Under the pieces are notes generated by a model. The model saw nothing but the letters and a program-made list of their open reading frames with translations. It was not told the DNA's origin and searched no databases. From Geobacter sp. (GTDB lineage Bacteria > Desulfobacterota > Desulfuromonadia > Geobacterales > Geobacteraceae): DNA of 64,000 nt. Shown here piece after piece: positions 9,512 to 20,280 of the stretch; within the stretch, counting starts at the first letter, position 1; every line of letters begins with the position of its first letter. The translations under genes were made by a program, and so were the position numbers. Where the stretch lies: the NCBI GenBank assembly GCA_003574885.1, contig PJFC01000005.1, forward strand, positions 62,001 to 126,000. The letters run 5' to 3'.

Positions 9512-10606
9512 ATGGGTTTTAATTGTGGCATCGTCGGGCTCCCCAATGTGGGGAAGTCCACCATTTTCAATGCACTCACCTCGGCCGGTGCCGAGTCCGC
9601 CAACTATCCCTTCTGCACCATCGACCCCAACGTGGGTATCGTCCAGGTGCCGGATCCCCGGCTCCAGCAGTTGTCGGAGATCGTCAACCCAGAGCGCATT
9701 CTTCCCACCACCATCGAGTTCCTCGACATTGCCGGCCTGGTCAAGGGAGCAAGTCAGGGGGAGGGGCTCGGGAACCAGTTCCTGGGCCACATCCGCTCCG
9801 TAGATGCCATCGTTCACGTGGTCCGCTGTTTTGACGATGAGAACGTGGTGCATGTCTCCGGCAGCGTGGATCCCCTGCGGGATATCGATATCATCAAGAC
9901 CGAACTGGCGCTTGCCGACCTGGACACGGTGGAGAAAAAATTTCAGCGGGTTGAGAAGCAGGCCAAAAGTGGCGACCGGAAGATCAAGGATGAGGCAGAT
10001 TTCTATGCCCGCGTGAAAAGCGCCCTGGAAAAGGGTGCTGCCGTGACCGGCCTGGCGGAAAATGTTGACGAGCGGCTCTGGATGCGGGATATGCATCTCC
10101 TCACCGACAAGCCGGTCCTTTATGTGGCCAACGTGGCGGAGGACGACCTTGCGGGGAACCACCCCTTTGTGGCCATGGTGCGGGAGCTGGCAGCCGGCGA
10201 AGGGGCGAAGGTGGTCACCATCTGCGGCCGGATCGAGGCGGAGATATCAGAACTGGAAGGGGAGGAGAAGCAGGTATTTCTGAATGAGATGGGGCTCGCG
10301 GAGTCGGGGCTCGACCAGCTCATCCGTTCCGGTTACGAACTGCTCGGGCTCATCACGTATTTTACCGCAGGTGTCAAGGAGGTGCGGGCCTGGACCATCA
10401 CCAAGGGGACCAAAGCTCCCCAGGCAGCCGGCGTCATCCACACCGACTTCGAAAAGGGGTTCATTCGTGCCGAAGTGATCGCCTTTTCTGATTACATCGC
10501 CTCGGGCGGCGAGGCCGGGGCCAAGGAGAAGGGTCTGATGCGGCTGGAAGGTAAGGAGTATGTGGTGCAGGACGGGGATGTCATGCACTTCCGTTTCAAC
10601 GTATAA
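9512..10606 (+). CDS. ychF: Redox-regulated ATPase / ribosome-binding GTPase-like YchF
   Basis: A 364-aa Obg-family P-loop protein. G1 is GLPNVGKST and the switch region includes [17 protein letters not shown] coiled coil follows (about 130-200), and a C-terminal TGS domain ([15 protein letters not shown], residues 280-364) closes the protein. The family binds ATP rather than GTP and associates with the ribosome. AAGGAAG precedes the ATG. Confidence 0.96.
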   Translation: MGFNCGIVGLPNVGKSTIFNALTSAGAESANYPFCTIDPNVGIVQVPDPRLQQLSEIVNPERILPTTIEFLDIAGLVKGASQGEGLGNQFLGHIRSVDAIVHVVRCFDDENVVHVSGSVDPLRDIDIIKTELALADLDTVEKKFQRVEKQAKSGDRKIKDEADFYARVKSALEKGAAVTGLAENVDERLWMRDMHLLTDKPVLYVANVAEDDLAGNHPFVAMVRELAAGEGAKVVTICGRIEAEISELEGEEKQVFLNEMGLAESGLDQLIRSGYELLGLITYFTAGVKEVRAWTITKGTKAPQAAGVIHTDFEKGFIRAEVIAFSDYIASGGEAGAKEKGLMRLEGKEYVVQDGDVMHFRFNV

Positions 10607-10923
10607 AGGAAACGCGGCTTTTCCCCAATCCCGGCGTTGGGCTGCGGTTTTGGTTGTGCAGCGTAGCGCTGCTACGCTTCCGCCCACATCCTCGCCCGCC
10701 TTGGCCTTGGAGAAAATCCACGTCTCCTGGGATGTAGACGATTTGTTGTCGAAGTAGATTTAAGTAGGTTGATAGACTGTCACCAGAGCGATCTACAATA
10801 AAAAAAGCTTGTCAATAATCTGTAAGTGTAGTAAAAATCATAGTTTCCAAAGAGCAGCCATGTGGCTGTATCTCCTTGCTCCGGGTAGGACCGGGGCTAC
10901 AAAACCGTGAGGAGGAAGTAAAC
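10607..10923 (+). other. Gene-free leader region of the rpsF operon
   Basis: 317 bp without a convincing gene. It contains AT-rich promoter-like sequence near 10770-10840 (for instance TTGTCA at 10809 with a 17-bp spacer to TAAAAA) and a bulged hairpin just before rpsF. The upstream 130 bp have no feature I can name. Confidence 0.6.
10862..10900 (+). promoter_or_regulatory. Candidate S6/S18 ribosomal-protein leader hairpin
   Basis: Outer stem GTGGC/GCTAC (10862-10866 with 10896-10900) and inner stem TCCGG/CCGGG (10880-10884 with 10891-10895) are separated by a 13-nt bulge on the 5' side. The element lies 24 bp before rpsF and matches the general shape of autoregulatory r-protein leaders. I cannot confirm the S6:S18 consensus by eye. 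Confidence 0.35.
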
Positions 10924-11292
10924 ATGAGGATGTACGAGACGATTTACATCGTCCAGCCCGACCTCGGTGATGACGACGTCAAAGCGTTGTCGGCCAAGGT
11001 TCAGGATGTCATCGCCAAGAAGAACGGCGAGCTGAAGCGGCTGGAAGACTGGGGTAGCCGGAAACTGGCCTATCCCATCGAGAAGTTCAACAGGGGGCGT
11101 TATTTCTACCTCCGCTGCGACGGGGACGAGACCCTTATCGCCGAGTTGGAGCGTCGTCTCCGCCTTGACGACAAGGTGCTCCGGTACCAGAGCGTCAAGC
11201 TCGAGAAAGAGGTCGAGGCCCCTGCCACGGCCGCGCCGAAGGCTGTCGTCGAAGAAACGGCTCCTGAGGCTGCCGCCCCTGAAAGCGAATAA
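10924..11292 (+). CDS. rpsF: 30S ribosomal protein S6
   Basis: A 122-aa S6 with YETIYIVQPDL at the N-terminus and the RKLAYPI and GRYFYLRC strands that contact S18 and 16S rRNA. GAGGAGGAAG precedes the ATG at 10924. The C-terminus carries an alanine/proline/glutamate-rich extension of about 25 residues, frequent in this lineage. First gene of the rpsF-rpsR-DUF2232-rplI operon. Confidence 0.96.
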   Translation: MRMYETIYIVQPDLGDDDVKALSAKVQDVIAKKNGELKRLEDWGSRKLAYPIEKFNRGRYFYLRCDGDETLIAELERRLRLDDKVLRYQSVKLEKEVEAPATAAPKAVVEETAPEAAAPESE

Positions 11293-11317
11293 TAATCAAT
11301 TCGGAGGATTATCATAG

Positions 11318-11593
11318 ATGAGCGACGAAAGAACTCCCCAGAGAAGCTCTGGTCCGCGTAAAAAACGGCCCTTCCAGCGCAGGAAAGTCTGCCGTTTCTG
11401 CGCAGACAAGCAGGTTACCATTGATTACAAAGATCCCCGTACCCTTCGCTATTTCATAACCGAGCGGGGAAAGATCATTCCGCGCCGTATCTCCGGCAAC
11501 TGTTCCAAGCACCAGCGGGAGATCACCGAGGCCATCAAGCGGGCCCGCAACATCGCCCTGCTGCCGGTTGCCGGTACGCACATCGTTCCGTAA
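11318..11593 (+). CDS. rpsR: 30S ribosomal protein S18
   Basis: A 91-aa S18 with a basic N-terminus ([11 protein letters not shown]). It keeps the cysteines of the zinc-ribbon-type (C+) form: CRFC near residue 25 and a third Cys in [13 protein letters not shown] precedes the ATG by 11 nt. Binds S6 in the 30S platform. Confidence 0.96.
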   Translation: MSDERTPQRSSGPRKKRPFQRRKVCRFCADKQVTIDYKDPRTLRYFITERGKIIPRRISGNCSKHQREITEAIKRARNIALLPVAGTHIVP

Positions 11594-11608
11594 CGGGGTG
11601 CTGACCTG

Positions 11609-12553
11609 ATGAAATCCCTTTCGCCCGGCCTCTGGCTGGAGATGGTCAAGGGGAGTGTCATCACCTTGGCGTTGTTTCTGGCCTATGTCAGTTTTCCGCT
11701 GTTGGGGATGTTTCCCGGCCTTTTTGTGCCGTTGCCGGGAATGTACTTCGCCTACAAACGCGGGAACATGGTGGGGGCAGCGATCGTAGCGGTGTGCGTG
11801 GTTGCCATGCTGCCGGTTGCAGGCATGGCAGCTGCCATTATCTACCTCCTGCAGTGTGGCATCCTGACCATTGCAATCCCCCTCTTTCTCTCCCGGGGAT
11901 GGGGCGGGGCGCGGAGCATCGCGGTCAGTGTAGCTCTCAATCTGCTGGTGATCGTGCTGTTTGCCGCTGCCTTTGCCGCCAGTCAGGGAGTTGATCTCCA
12001 CGGGCAGGTGCTGAAGGGGATCAGCTCAAGTATCACCCAGACCGCAACTCTCTATGAGAAGAGCGGGCTCACGGGTGAGGAACTGCAAGCATTCAAGACG
12101 GCAATGGAGCAGGCCGGTGCCCTCATCGGGCGGATATATCCGGCTCTGCTTGTGGTTTCCCTCTCGACCATTGCAGGGCTGAACCTGTGGCTCCTGGTAC
12201 AGTTGGCGATACGTCTGCCGACACGCCCTGCACTTGGAGATTTCATCCGCTTCAAGCTTCCGGAGCAACTGATATGGGTGGTCATCGCCGCCGGTTTCTC
12301 CATGCTCCTTCCCCTATGGGGTGCATCGGAGGTGGCGCTGAACGTGCTGATTGTCATCCTTTCGCTCTATTTCTTGCAGGGGTTGGCGGTTATCAGCTGG
12401 TTTTTCAAACGATTTGCCGTACCCGGTTTAATGCGGGCCGTTTTTTACGTACTGCTGGCGTTGCAACCCTACCTTGCAGTAGTGGTCGCTGCTCTTGGCA
12501 TATTCGATCTGTGGGGTGATTTCCGTGCCCCGAGACAACCCAAAAACCTGTAG
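11609..12553 (+). CDS. DUF2232 (YybS-like) integral membrane protein
   Basis: A 314-aa protein with about eight hydrophobic helices arranged as in the YybS/DUF2232 family. It sits between rpsR and rplI, the same position YybS-like genes occupy in other bacteria, which supports the assignment. The family resembles small-molecule or S-component transporters, but no substrate is established. A soluble loop (about residues 130-175, TLYEKSGLTGEEL) separates two helix groups. Confidence 0.85.
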   Translation: MKSLSPGLWLEMVKGSVITLALFLAYVSFPLLGMFPGLFVPLPGMYFAYKRGNMVGAAIVAVCVVAMLPVAGMAAAIIYLLQCGILTIAIPLFLSRGWGGARSIAVSVALNLLVIVLFAAAFAASQGVDLHGQVLKGISSSITQTATLYEKSGLTGEELQAFKTAMEQAGALIGRIYPALLVVSLSTIAGLNLWLLVQLAIRLPTRPALGDFIRFKLPEQLIWVVIAAGFSMLLPLWGASEVALNVLIVILSLYFLQGLAVISWFFKRFAVPGLMRAVFYVLLALQPYLAVVVAALGIFDLWGDFRAPRQPKNL

Positions 12554-12575
12554 CTCAGGCTAGGAGGAAAAGGAC

Positions 12576-13022
12576 ATGAAGGTAATTCTGAAGGAAAACG
12601 TGGAAAATCTTGGCACTATTGGCGACGTGGTGAAGGTTGCCCCCGGTTATGCCCGCAACTTTCTGATTCCGAAAGGGTTTGCCCTTGAGGCGACCCTCAA
12701 GAACACCAAGGCGCTTGATCATCAGAAGCGTCATTTGGAGTACAAGAAAAACAAGGTGACAGAAGCGGCCAAGCAGCTTGCTGCACGGATCGAAGGGTTG
12801 GCCTTGAACATTGCCCATCAGGCTGGCGAGGAAGGCAAACTGTTCGGTGCCGTTACCAACATGGAGCTGGCCGAACTGCTCAAGGCTCAGGGGATTGAAC
12901 TCGACCGGAAGAAAATCATCCTTGCCGAACCGATCAAGCATATCGGTGAGTTTACTGCCAGCGTCAAGCTTCACCCTGAAGTGAATGCAAGCCTGAAGGT
13001 GACCGTCACCAAGGCTGACTAG
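12576..13022 (+). CDS. rplI: 50S ribosomal protein L9
   Basis: A 148-aa L9 with the N-terminal rRNA-binding domain (MKVILKENVENLG, GYARNFLIPKGFA), a long connecting helix and the C-terminal domain. AGGAGG precedes the start. It is the last gene of the operon, followed by a strong bidirectional terminator. Confidence 0.97.
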   Translation: MKVILKENVENLGTIGDVVKVAPGYARNFLIPKGFALEATLKNTKALDHQKRHLEYKKNKVTEAAKQLAARIEGLALNIAHQAGEEGKLFGAVTNMELAELLKAQGIELDRKKIILAEPIKHIGEFTASVKLHPEVNASLKVTVTKAD

Positions 13023-13054
13023 GTAACGTTTCCCCGTAGTAATTGTATCAAAGT

Positions 13055-13091
13055 AAAAGCGGCGTCCGGCAATTTTCCGGGCGCCGCTTTT
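13055..13091. terminator. Bidirectional terminator between rplI and mutM
   Basis: Fifteen-bp stem with one G-U (13055-13069 with 13077-13091), a 7-nt loop, and A- and T-runs on the outer edges. It serves the convergent rplI and mutM genes. Confidence 0.92.
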
Positions 13092-13104
13092 CTGTTTCAG
13101 GCAG

Positions 13105-13920
13105 TCAGTGCTGGCAGTGGGGGCAGAAGTAGGTGGAGCGGTTCCCCTGCCGTTGCATGATAATGGTCGTCTTGCATGTCGGGCACGGCAAGCCGGCCCT
13201 GCCATAGACCTTGAGCTGTATGGCGAAGTAACCGGTCTGACCTTCCCCGACCCGGAAATTGCGGATGGTCGTCCCCCCTTCGGCAATGGCTGACTGCAGC
13301 ACCTCCCGTATTGCCATAACGAGCCGTCGGCAGTCGACCGCGGAGAGTTCGCCGGCCGGCCGGTCAGGGCGTATTCCGACGCGAAACAGTGCTTCGCTGG
13401 CATAGATATTACCCACGCCGACAAGAACGTGACTGTCCATGATAAACTGCTTCACTGCCACTTTCCGGCGACGGCTTTTCCTGAACAGGTATGCGTCGTC
13501 AAACCCTGCTTCCAGCGGTTCCGGGCCGAGCTTTGCCAGAGGCTCGTGCAGAAGTGGGTTGCCATCGGTCCAGAGGACCAAGCCGAATCGTCGGGGATCA
13601 TTGAAACGGAGTGAGGTGCCGTCTGCGAAAAGAATGTCGAGATGGTCGTGTTTCCCGGCCGGTCTGGTGCCTGGCACGATGCCAAGGCTTCCCGACATCC
13701 CGAGGTGGAGGATCAGTGTCCCGTCAACGAAGCGAAAGAGGAGGTACTTCCCTCGCCGGTCGATACGGGTCACCTTCTGTCCGGAAAGGATTGTCGGCAG
13801 CTCTGCAGGAACCGGCAGGCGAAGACCGGCGTTTCGTACAAATACGCCCGTGATGGTATTCCCTTCGATATACGGCGCGATTGCACGCCGGGTCGTTTCG
13901 ACTTCCGGTAATTCGGGCAT
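13105..13920 (-). CDS. mutM: Formamidopyrimidine-DNA glycosylase
   Basis: A 271-aa bifunctional glycosylase/AP lyase that removes 8-oxoguanine. The catalytic N-terminal proline follows the initiator Met in MPELPEVE, which fixes the start at 13920 despite 20 in-frame upstream codons. The helix-two-turn-helix (VGVGNIYASEALF) and a C-terminal zinc finger (CPTC ... CPHC) are complete. Convergent with the rplI operon and divergent from glyQ. Confidence 0.96.
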   Translation of the reverse strand: MPELPEVETTRRAIAPYIEGNTITGVFVRNAGLRLPVPAELPTILSGQKVTRIDRRGKYLLFRFVDGTLILHLGMSGSLGIVPGTRPAGKHDHLDILFADGTSLRFNDPRRFGLVLWTDGNPLLHEPLAKLGPEPLEAGFDDAYLFRKSRRRKVAVKQFIMDSHVLVGVGNIYASEALFRVGIRPDRPAGELSAVDCRRLVMAIREVLQSAIAEGGTTIRNFRVGEGQTGYFAIQLKVYGRAGLPCPTCKTTIIMQRQGNRSTYFCPHCQH

Positions 13921-14013
13921 TCCTTGTGTCCTTTTGCCTTGAATCCTGCATAGATAGGGTGATCTGCGATTGGTGCGCATGGTAGCGTGGCAGGTCGGTC
14001 AAGTCAATAATCC

Positions 14014-14042
14014 TTGACAGAGAGATGGATAAACTGTAATCT
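14014..14042 (+). promoter_or_regulatory. glyQS promoter
   Basis: TTGACA (14014-14019), a 17-bp spacer and TAATCT (14037-14042), about 100 bp before the glyQ start. A long untranslated leader follows. Confidence 0.7.
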
Positions 14043-14142
14043 ACCGCGGCTAACCTATTGGATACTATATGCTTTTTTCAGTCTCCCGAAACCGCTTTTA
14101 CAGCGGGTAAAATTGCGGACTGATTGCCGGGGAGGTGCACGT

Positions 14143-15011
<869 letters not shown>

Positions 15012-15012
<1 letters not shown>

Positions 15013-15092
15013 AAAACCTGCCATAGAGGTGCGATACACGGAGAACGGCTGATCGTGCAGCACTCCCCTCGGTGACTCCATGGCGGGTTTTT
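15012..15092 (+). ncRNA. Structured glyQ-glyS intergenic element
   Basis: A 13-bp stem with one G-U pairs 15012-15024 with 15080-15092; the 3' arm ends in five T's. The 55-nt loop holds further complementary segments (GTGC/GCAC, CGAT/ATCG). It could be an intra-operon attenuator or processing site controlling the ratio of the two subunits. No known riboswitch class was recognised. Confidence 0.45.
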
Positions 15093-15111
15093 GGGGTTTG
15101 AAAGGACAAAT

Positions 15112-17175
15112 ATGAGCAAAGAGCTTTTTTTAGAAATAGGGACGGAAGAGATCCCGGCTGGATTTATTCCCAAGGCGATGGCTGATGTTGAGTCGCTGAT
15201 CGGGAAAGAACTTGACAACGCCCGGCTTTCCTGCTCCTCCGTCAGGACTATGGCAACGCCGCGCCGCATCGCCCTCTGTGTGCAGGGACTTCCGGCGGTG
15301 CAGTCCGACGCCGAAACGACCGTTCTGGGGCCGGCAAGGAACGTTGCCTTCGGGCCGGACGGCAAGCCGACCAGGGCCGGCGAGGGATTTGCACGGGGGC
15401 AGGGGGTAGATGTAGCAGCCCTGACAATTGTCAGCACTGACAAGGGGGAGTATGTCGCCGCTGTCAAGAAGGAAACGGGGCGTCCGGTGGCGGACCTGCT
15501 CGCCGAGATCCTGCCGCGGATGATTGGCGCTATCCCTTTCAAAAAGTCAATGCGCTGGGGGGACCAGGACATCCGCTTTGTCCGGCCGATCCACTGGATC
15601 GTCGCCCTGTTCGACGGCATTGTGGTTCCCTTTACGTTCGGTACTGTCGAGAGCGGTACCGCTTCCCGCGGCCACCGGTTCATGGCTGACACCACCTTCC
15701 CGGTGCGTGATTTCGCCCATTATCAGGAAGAGTGCGAGCGCCACTTCGTCATTCCCGATCCTGCCAAGCGCAAGGAGATCATCCGCCGCGAGATCGAGCG
15801 GGTTGCAGCCGGTGCAGGCGGAACCGTCCTGCCGGACGAGGCGTTGCTGGAACAGGTGACCTACCTGGTGGAATATCCTTCCGCAGTCCGCGGCGGCTTC
15901 TCGACGGTCTTTCTCGATGTACCCAAGGAGGTTCTCATCACCTCCATGCGTGAGCACCAGCGGTACTTCTCCCTGGTGGACGGGGAGGGGAAACTCCTCC
16001 CCAACTTCATCACCATCAACAACACCCTCGCGGAAGATCCGTCGGTGGTGGTTAAGGGGAACGAGAGGGTGCTCCGGGCCCGCCTTTCCGATGCCCGCTT
16101 CTTCTTCGAGGAAGATCAGAAGGTCAGGCTGGAAACACGGGTGGAATCCCTGAAGGCGGTTGTCTATCAGCAGAAACTTGGCACATCCTATGAAAAGATG
16201 GAGCGCTTCAGGGCCATCGCAGAGGGACTTGCCGACCTGTTGAACCCATCCGTCAAGGCCAAGGCGAGCCGGGCAGCCTTCCTTTGCAAGGCCGACCTTG
16301 TCTCCGGCATGGTAGGTGAATTCCCCGAGGTGCAGGGGATCATGGGGCGCGAGTATGCCCTGCTCCAGGGTGAGGATGCCGAGGTGGCGGCTGCCATCGC
16401 GGAACATTACCTCCCTACCCAGGGGGGGGGCGACCTCCCCGCCTCGGACATCGGCGCCATCGTCTCCATTGCCGACAAACTCGATACCATCTGCGGCTGC
16501 TTCGGCGTAGGCCTCATCCCGACCGGTTCCGCAGATCCCTATGCCCTGCGCCGGTCCGCGCTGGGCATCATCAATATCATAATCGACCGGGAGTACGGAC
16601 TGTCGCTGAGGGGGCTCATCGACAGAGCTCTCGAACTTTTGGCCTCAAAGCTGACCCGCCCCCGGCACGAAGTTGCGGGTGACGTGCTTGAATTCTTCCG
16701 CGGACGTCTGGTCAATCTTCTTGCCGACCGTTATCCGTCAGATGCGGTGGATGCGGCCGTGTCCGCCTCCTTCGACGACCTTGTCGATGTTACGGCGCGG
16801 GTAGCTGCATTGGCCGAGTTCAAGAGCCGCCCCGATTTTGAGCCTCTCGCCATCGCCTTCAAGCGGGTCTGCAACATCGTGAAAGAAGAGGTTGCAACGC
16901 CCGTAACCGCCGATCTGTTCCAGGATGCGGCGGAAGGGGAGCTGCACGTTGCATTTCAGGCGGTACAGACAAAGGTTGCTGCCGCAGTTGCCGGCCGCGC
17001 CTACCTGGATGCCCTGACCTGTATCGCCGCTCTCCGGGGTCCGGTGGACACGTTCTTCGAGCGGGTCATGGTCATGGCAGAGGATGAACGGGTACGAACC
17101 AACCGGCTGGCCCTCTTGCAAGAGATAAAAGGGCTCTTCCGAGATATTGCAGACTTTGCAAAGATAGCCGCTTAG
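15112..17175 (+). CDS. glyS: Glycyl-tRNA synthetase beta subunit
   Basis: A 687-aa tRNA-binding subunit of bacterial GlyRS. The N-terminal signature ELFLEIGTEEIPAGF is canonical. An HD-like domain lies in the middle (about residues 380-420) and a C-terminal anticodon-binding domain ends the chain. AAAGGA precedes the ATG at 15112. Length and order after glyQ are standard. Confidence 0.96.
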   Translation: MSKELFLEIGTEEIPAGFIPKAMADVESLIGKELDNARLSCSSVRTMATPRRIALCVQGLPAVQSDAETTVLGPARNVAFGPDGKPTRAGEGFARGQGVDVAALTIVSTDKGEYVAAVKKETGRPVADLLAEILPRMIGAIPFKKSMRWGDQDIRFVRPIHWIVALFDGIVVPFTFGTVESGTASRGHRFMADTTFPVRDFAHYQEECERHFVIPDPAKRKEIIRREIERVAAGAGGTVLPDEALLEQVTYLVEYPSAVRGGFSTVFLDVPKEVLITSMREHQRYFSLVDGEGKLLPNFITINNTLAEDPSVVVKGNERVLRARLSDARFFFEEDQKVRLETRVESLKAVVYQQKLGTSYEKMERFRAIAEGLADLLNPSVKAKASRAAFLCKADLVSGMVGEFPEVQGIMGREYALLQGEDAEVAAAIAEHYLPTQGGGDLPASDIGAIVSIADKLDTICGCFGVGLIPTGSADPYALRRSALGIINIIIDREYGLSLRGLIDRALELLASKLTRPRHEVAGDVLEFFRGRLVNLLADRYPSDAVDAAVSASFDDLVDVTARVAALAEFKSRPDFEPLAIAFKRVCNIVKEEVATPVTADLFQDAAEGELHVAFQAVQTKVAAAVAGRAYLDALTCIAALRGPVDTFFERVMVMAEDERVRTNRLALLQEIKGLFRDIADFAKIAA

Positions 17176-17198
17176 CCGAAAGGCAGGCGGCTTTTTTA
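17166..17198 (+). terminator. Terminator after glyS
   Basis: AGCCGC (17166-17171) pairs with GCGGCT (17187-17192), enclosing an inner GCC-GAAA-GGC hairpin, then a run of T's. The 5' arm overlaps the last glyS codons. Confidence 0.85.
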
Positions 17199-17252
17199 TT
17201 GTTTTAATTTGCCTAAATCCGCTTAATTACTAATAAAATGAGGAGGAGTGCC

Positions 17253-19916
17253 ATGGCTGCAAAGTACGTTTATTTCTTTGGTGACGGTAAGGCTGAGGGG
17301 AGTGCTGAGATGAAGAATCTCCTGGGGGGTAAGGGGGCCAACCTTGCGGAGATGACATCGATCGGCCTGCCGGTCCCGGCCGGATTTACCATTACCACTG
17401 AGGTCTGCACCGAATTCTACAAGAACAACCGGCAGTACCCTGCCAGTCTCACGGAAGAAGTGGCGGCGAACCTGAAGCAGGTTGAGGATCTCATGGGGAA
17501 AAAATTCGGTGACCCTGACAACCCCCTGCTGGTTTCGGTCCGTTCGGGTGCCCGGGCATCGATGCCCGGCATGATGGATACCATCCTCAATCTCGGGCTC
17601 AATGACACAACTGTTCAGGGAATCATCTCCCAGAGCGGCGACGAGCGATTCGCCTATGACGCTTACCGGCGCTTTGTCCAGATGTACTCCGATGTGGTGA
17701 TGGGGATGGATAAGGAAGCCCTGGAGCACCTCCTGGAGCACAAAAAGGAAGACCGCGGGGTCCGTCTCGACACTGATCTGACGGCTGATGACTGGAAGGA
17801 GTTGGTGGGCAAATTCAAGATAAAGATCAAGGAGACTCTGGGACAGGAGTTTCCGGAAGATCCTCAGGAACAGCTCTGGGGTGCCATCGGTGCGGTGTTT
17901 GGATCCTGGATGAATCCGCGAGCCATAACGTACCGCAGGCTCAACAATATCCCGGCCGAGTGGGGTACGGCGGTCAACGTCCAGTCCATGGTCTTCGGCA
18001 ACATGGGGAATGACTGTGCCACCGGCGTCGCTTTCACACGCGATCCTTCCACCGGCGAAAACTACTTCTATGGGGAATACCTTGTCAACGCCCAGGGTGA
18101 GGACGTGGTGGCCGGCATCCGGACCCCGCAGCCGATCAATAAAGCGAAGAAGAAGGACGGTGACCTGCCGGCCATGGAAGACGTAATGCCCGCTTGTTAC
18201 CAGCAGCTGGTGGATATTCGCAGTATCCTGGAAAAGCATTACAAGGACATGCAGGACATCGAGTTTACCATCGAAAAGGGCAAGCTCTACATGCTCCAGA
18301 CGCGAAACGGCAAACGGACCGCCAGGGCGGCCATAAAGACTGCCGTGGACATGGTCAGTGAGGGGCTTATCGATGAACGGACCGCCGTGCTTCGCGTCGC
18401 ACCGTCCCAACTGGACCAGCTGCTCCACCCCTCCCTCGATCCGAAGGCGGAGAAGAAGGTGATCGCCAAGGGGCTTCCCGCATCTCCCGGTGCGGCCAGT
18501 GGCGAGGTCATTTTCAACGCCGACGAGGCGGAAGCGGCCGCCAAGTTGGGGCTCAAGGTAATCCTGGTTCGGGTAGAGACGAGCCCGGAGGATATCCACG
18601 GTATGCATGCTGCCCAGGGGATTCTGACCGCTCGTGGAGGGATGACTTCCCATGCGGCAGTCGTCGCACGCGGCATGGGGAAATGCTGCGTGGCAGGCTG
18701 CGGTGACATCAAGGTCAACTACGCCGCCAGCCAGTTTGCAGACAGAAACGGCAATATCGTCAAGAAGGGGGATATCATCACCCTGGACGGGTCCACCGGC
18801 GAGGTCATGCTTGGTATGGTGCCGACCGTTTCGCCAGAGCTGACGGGCGATTTCGGCATCCTCATGACCTGGGTTGACCAGTTCCGTCGTCTCAAGGTGC
18901 GGGCCAATGCCGACAACCCCAACGATGCCAAAGTTGCCCGCGCGTTCGGAGCCCAGGGAATCGGGCTCTGCAGGACTGAGCACATGTTCTTCGAAGCCGA
19001 CCGGATCGCTGCGGTGCGGGAGATGATCCTCTCCGAGGATCTGGAGGGGAGGCAACGGGCGCTGGCCAAGATCCTTCCCATGCAGAAAGGTGACTTTATC
19101 GGCCTCTTCCGGGAGATGAAGGGACTACCCGTCACCATCCGCCTCCTCGATCCGCCGCTCCACGAGTTCCTTCCCCAAGAGGAGAAGGACATCGAGTCTC
19201 TCGCCAAGACCATGGGTGTCAGTATCCAGGCGCTCAAAGCCAAGGTTGAATTCCTCCACGAGTTCAACCCCATGCTTGGACACCGTGGATGCCGTCTTGG
19301 TCTTACTTTTCCGGAAATCTACGATATGCAGGTGCAGGCCATCATGGAGGCAGCCTGCGAGCTGGTGAAGGATGAAGGGTTCACTATCGTCCCCGAGATC
19401 ATGATTCCCCTTGTGGCGGTTGTTGATGAGCTTAAACGGCTGAGGGAGAACGCCATCCGGGTCTGCGAAGAGGTAATCACCCGGTATGGCGTGAAGATTG
19501 ACTACCTGATCGGCACCATGATCGAACTCCCCCGGGCTGCGCTCACCGCCGACGAGATTGCTGTAGAGGCGGAGTTCTTCTCCTTCGGCACCAACGACCT
19601 TACCCAGACCACCTTCGGCCTCTCCCGGGACGATGCGGGCAAGTTTCTCCCGTTCTATGTGGAGACAGGCCTTCTGGAGGAGGACCCGTTTGTTTCACTG
19701 GACCAGAACGGTGTCGGTCAGTTGGTTAAGATGGGGTGCGAGAAGGGGCGGGCGACCCGCCCGGATATCAAGCTCGGCATCTGCGGGGAGCATGGTGGTG
19801 ACCCAGCGTCGGTCATTTTCTGCCACAAGGCAGGACTCGATTATGTGTCCTGTTCACCGTTCCGGGTTCCCATTGCCCGGCTTGCCGCTGCCCACGCGGT
19901 GCTGATGGAGCAATAG
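17253..19916 (+). CDS. ppdK: Pyruvate, phosphate dikinase
   Basis: An 887-aa enzyme that interconverts pyruvate, ATP and Pi with PEP, AMP and PPi. The N-terminal ATP-grasp domain starts with [10 protein letters not shown]. The phosphohistidine lies in [15 protein letters not shown], and the C-terminal PEP-binding barrel ends in [10 protein letters not shown] with its catalytic Cys. AGGAGGAG precedes the ATG at 17253; the in-frame ATG at 17238 sits upstream of that site. In anaerobes of this type it serves gluconeogenesis from acetate. Confidence 0.96.
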   Translation: MAAKYVYFFGDGKAEGSAEMKNLLGGKGANLAEMTSIGLPVPAGFTITTEVCTEFYKNNRQYPASLTEEVAANLKQVEDLMGKKFGDPDNPLLVSVRSGARASMPGMMDTILNLGLNDTTVQGIISQSGDERFAYDAYRRFVQMYSDVVMGMDKEALEHLLEHKKEDRGVRLDTDLTADDWKELVGKFKIKIKETLGQEFPEDPQEQLWGAIGAVFGSWMNPRAITYRRLNNIPAEWGTAVNVQSMVFGNMGNDCATGVAFTRDPSTGENYFYGEYLVNAQGEDVVAGIRTPQPINKAKKKDGDLPAMEDVMPACYQQLVDIRSILEKHYKDMQDIEFTIEKGKLYMLQTRNGKRTARAAIKTAVDMVSEGLIDERTAVLRVAPSQLDQLLHPSLDPKAEKKVIAKGLPASPGAASGEVIFNADEAEAAAKLGLKVILVRVETSPEDIHGMHAAQGILTARGGMTSHAAVVARGMGKCCVAGCGDIKVNYAASQFADRNGNIVKKGDIITLDGSTGEVMLGMVPTVSPELTGDFGILMTWVDQFRRLKVRANADNPNDAKVARAFGAQGIGLCRTEHMFFEADRIAAVREMILSEDLEGRQRALAKILPMQKGDFIGLFREMKGLPVTIRLLDPPLHEFLPQEEKDIESLAKTMGVSIQALKAKVEFLHEFNPMLGHRGCRLGLTFPEIYDMQVQAIMEAACELVKDEGFTIVPEIMIPLVAVVDELKRLRENAIRVCEEVITRYGVKIDYLIGTMIELPRAALTADEIAVEAEFFSFGTNDLTQTTFGLSRDDAGKFLPFYVETGLLEEDPFVSLDQNGVGQLVKMGCEKGRATRPDIKLGICGEHGGDPASVIFCHKAGLDYVSCSPFRVPIARLAAAHAVLMEQ

Positions 19917-19935
19917 AGTCGGCAGGTAAAGATCA

Positions 19936-19963
19936 GGGGAATCAGAGAATGGTTCCCCTTTTT
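19936..19963 (+). terminator. Terminator after ppdK
   Basis: GGGGAA (19936-19941) pairs with TTCCCC (19953-19958), followed by a short T-run. Read-through into the small lipoprotein gene just downstream is possible. Confidence 0.7.
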
Positions 19964-19982
19964 CAGGAAAGAGGTGGGTTTT

Positions 19983-20213
19983 ATGGCGAAATTTTTCGTT
20001 AGAATGCTGCTTGTTGCAGGTCTGATAGCCGTGGCCGGTTGCACTGGAGATAAGGGAAAAGAGCAGTTGGAAACCGCCCGGTTCGAGGAGAAGCAGCACA
20101 ACCTTGAACATGCGGTGAAGCTCTACCAAGAGATCGTTGCCAAATATCCGGGAACACCAGCTGCGGCAGAGGCTGAAACGCGGCTGGCAGATCTGAAAAA
20201 GGGGAAACCTTAG
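19983..20213 (+). CDS. Small TPR-like lipoprotein
   Basis: A 76-aa protein with a lipoprotein signal peptide ending LIAVAGC (Cys about residue 20). The mature part is one tetratricopeptide-like helical hairpin (HAVKLYQEIVAKYPGTPAAAEAETRLADL), like the repeat unit of YbgF/BamD-type proteins. GAGGTG precedes the ATG at 19983. Function unknown; a role as an outer-membrane scaffold partner is inference. Confidence 0.75.
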   Translation: MAKFFVRMLLVAGLIAVAGCTGDKGKEQLETARFEEKQHNLEHAVKLYQEIVAKYPGTPAAAEAETRLADLKKGKP

Positions 20214-20244
20214 GACAGGTGATGTATTCATAGGTGCTTTTTCC

Positions 20245-20280
20245 AAATGAAAAGGGGGCGTTTCCGCCCCCTTTTCATTT
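20245..20280. terminator. Bidirectional terminator, 16-bp perfect stem
   Basis: AAATGAAAAGGGGGCG (20245-20260) pairs perfectly with 20265-20280 around a TTTC loop. It ends both the plus-strand lipoprotein gene and the minus-strand zinc-ribbon gene, whose last codons lie in one arm. Confidence 0.93.

Noticed and set aside
17223-19055. 610-codon open frame antisense to ppdK
   Set aside because: Shadow of ppdK; no recognisable motif.
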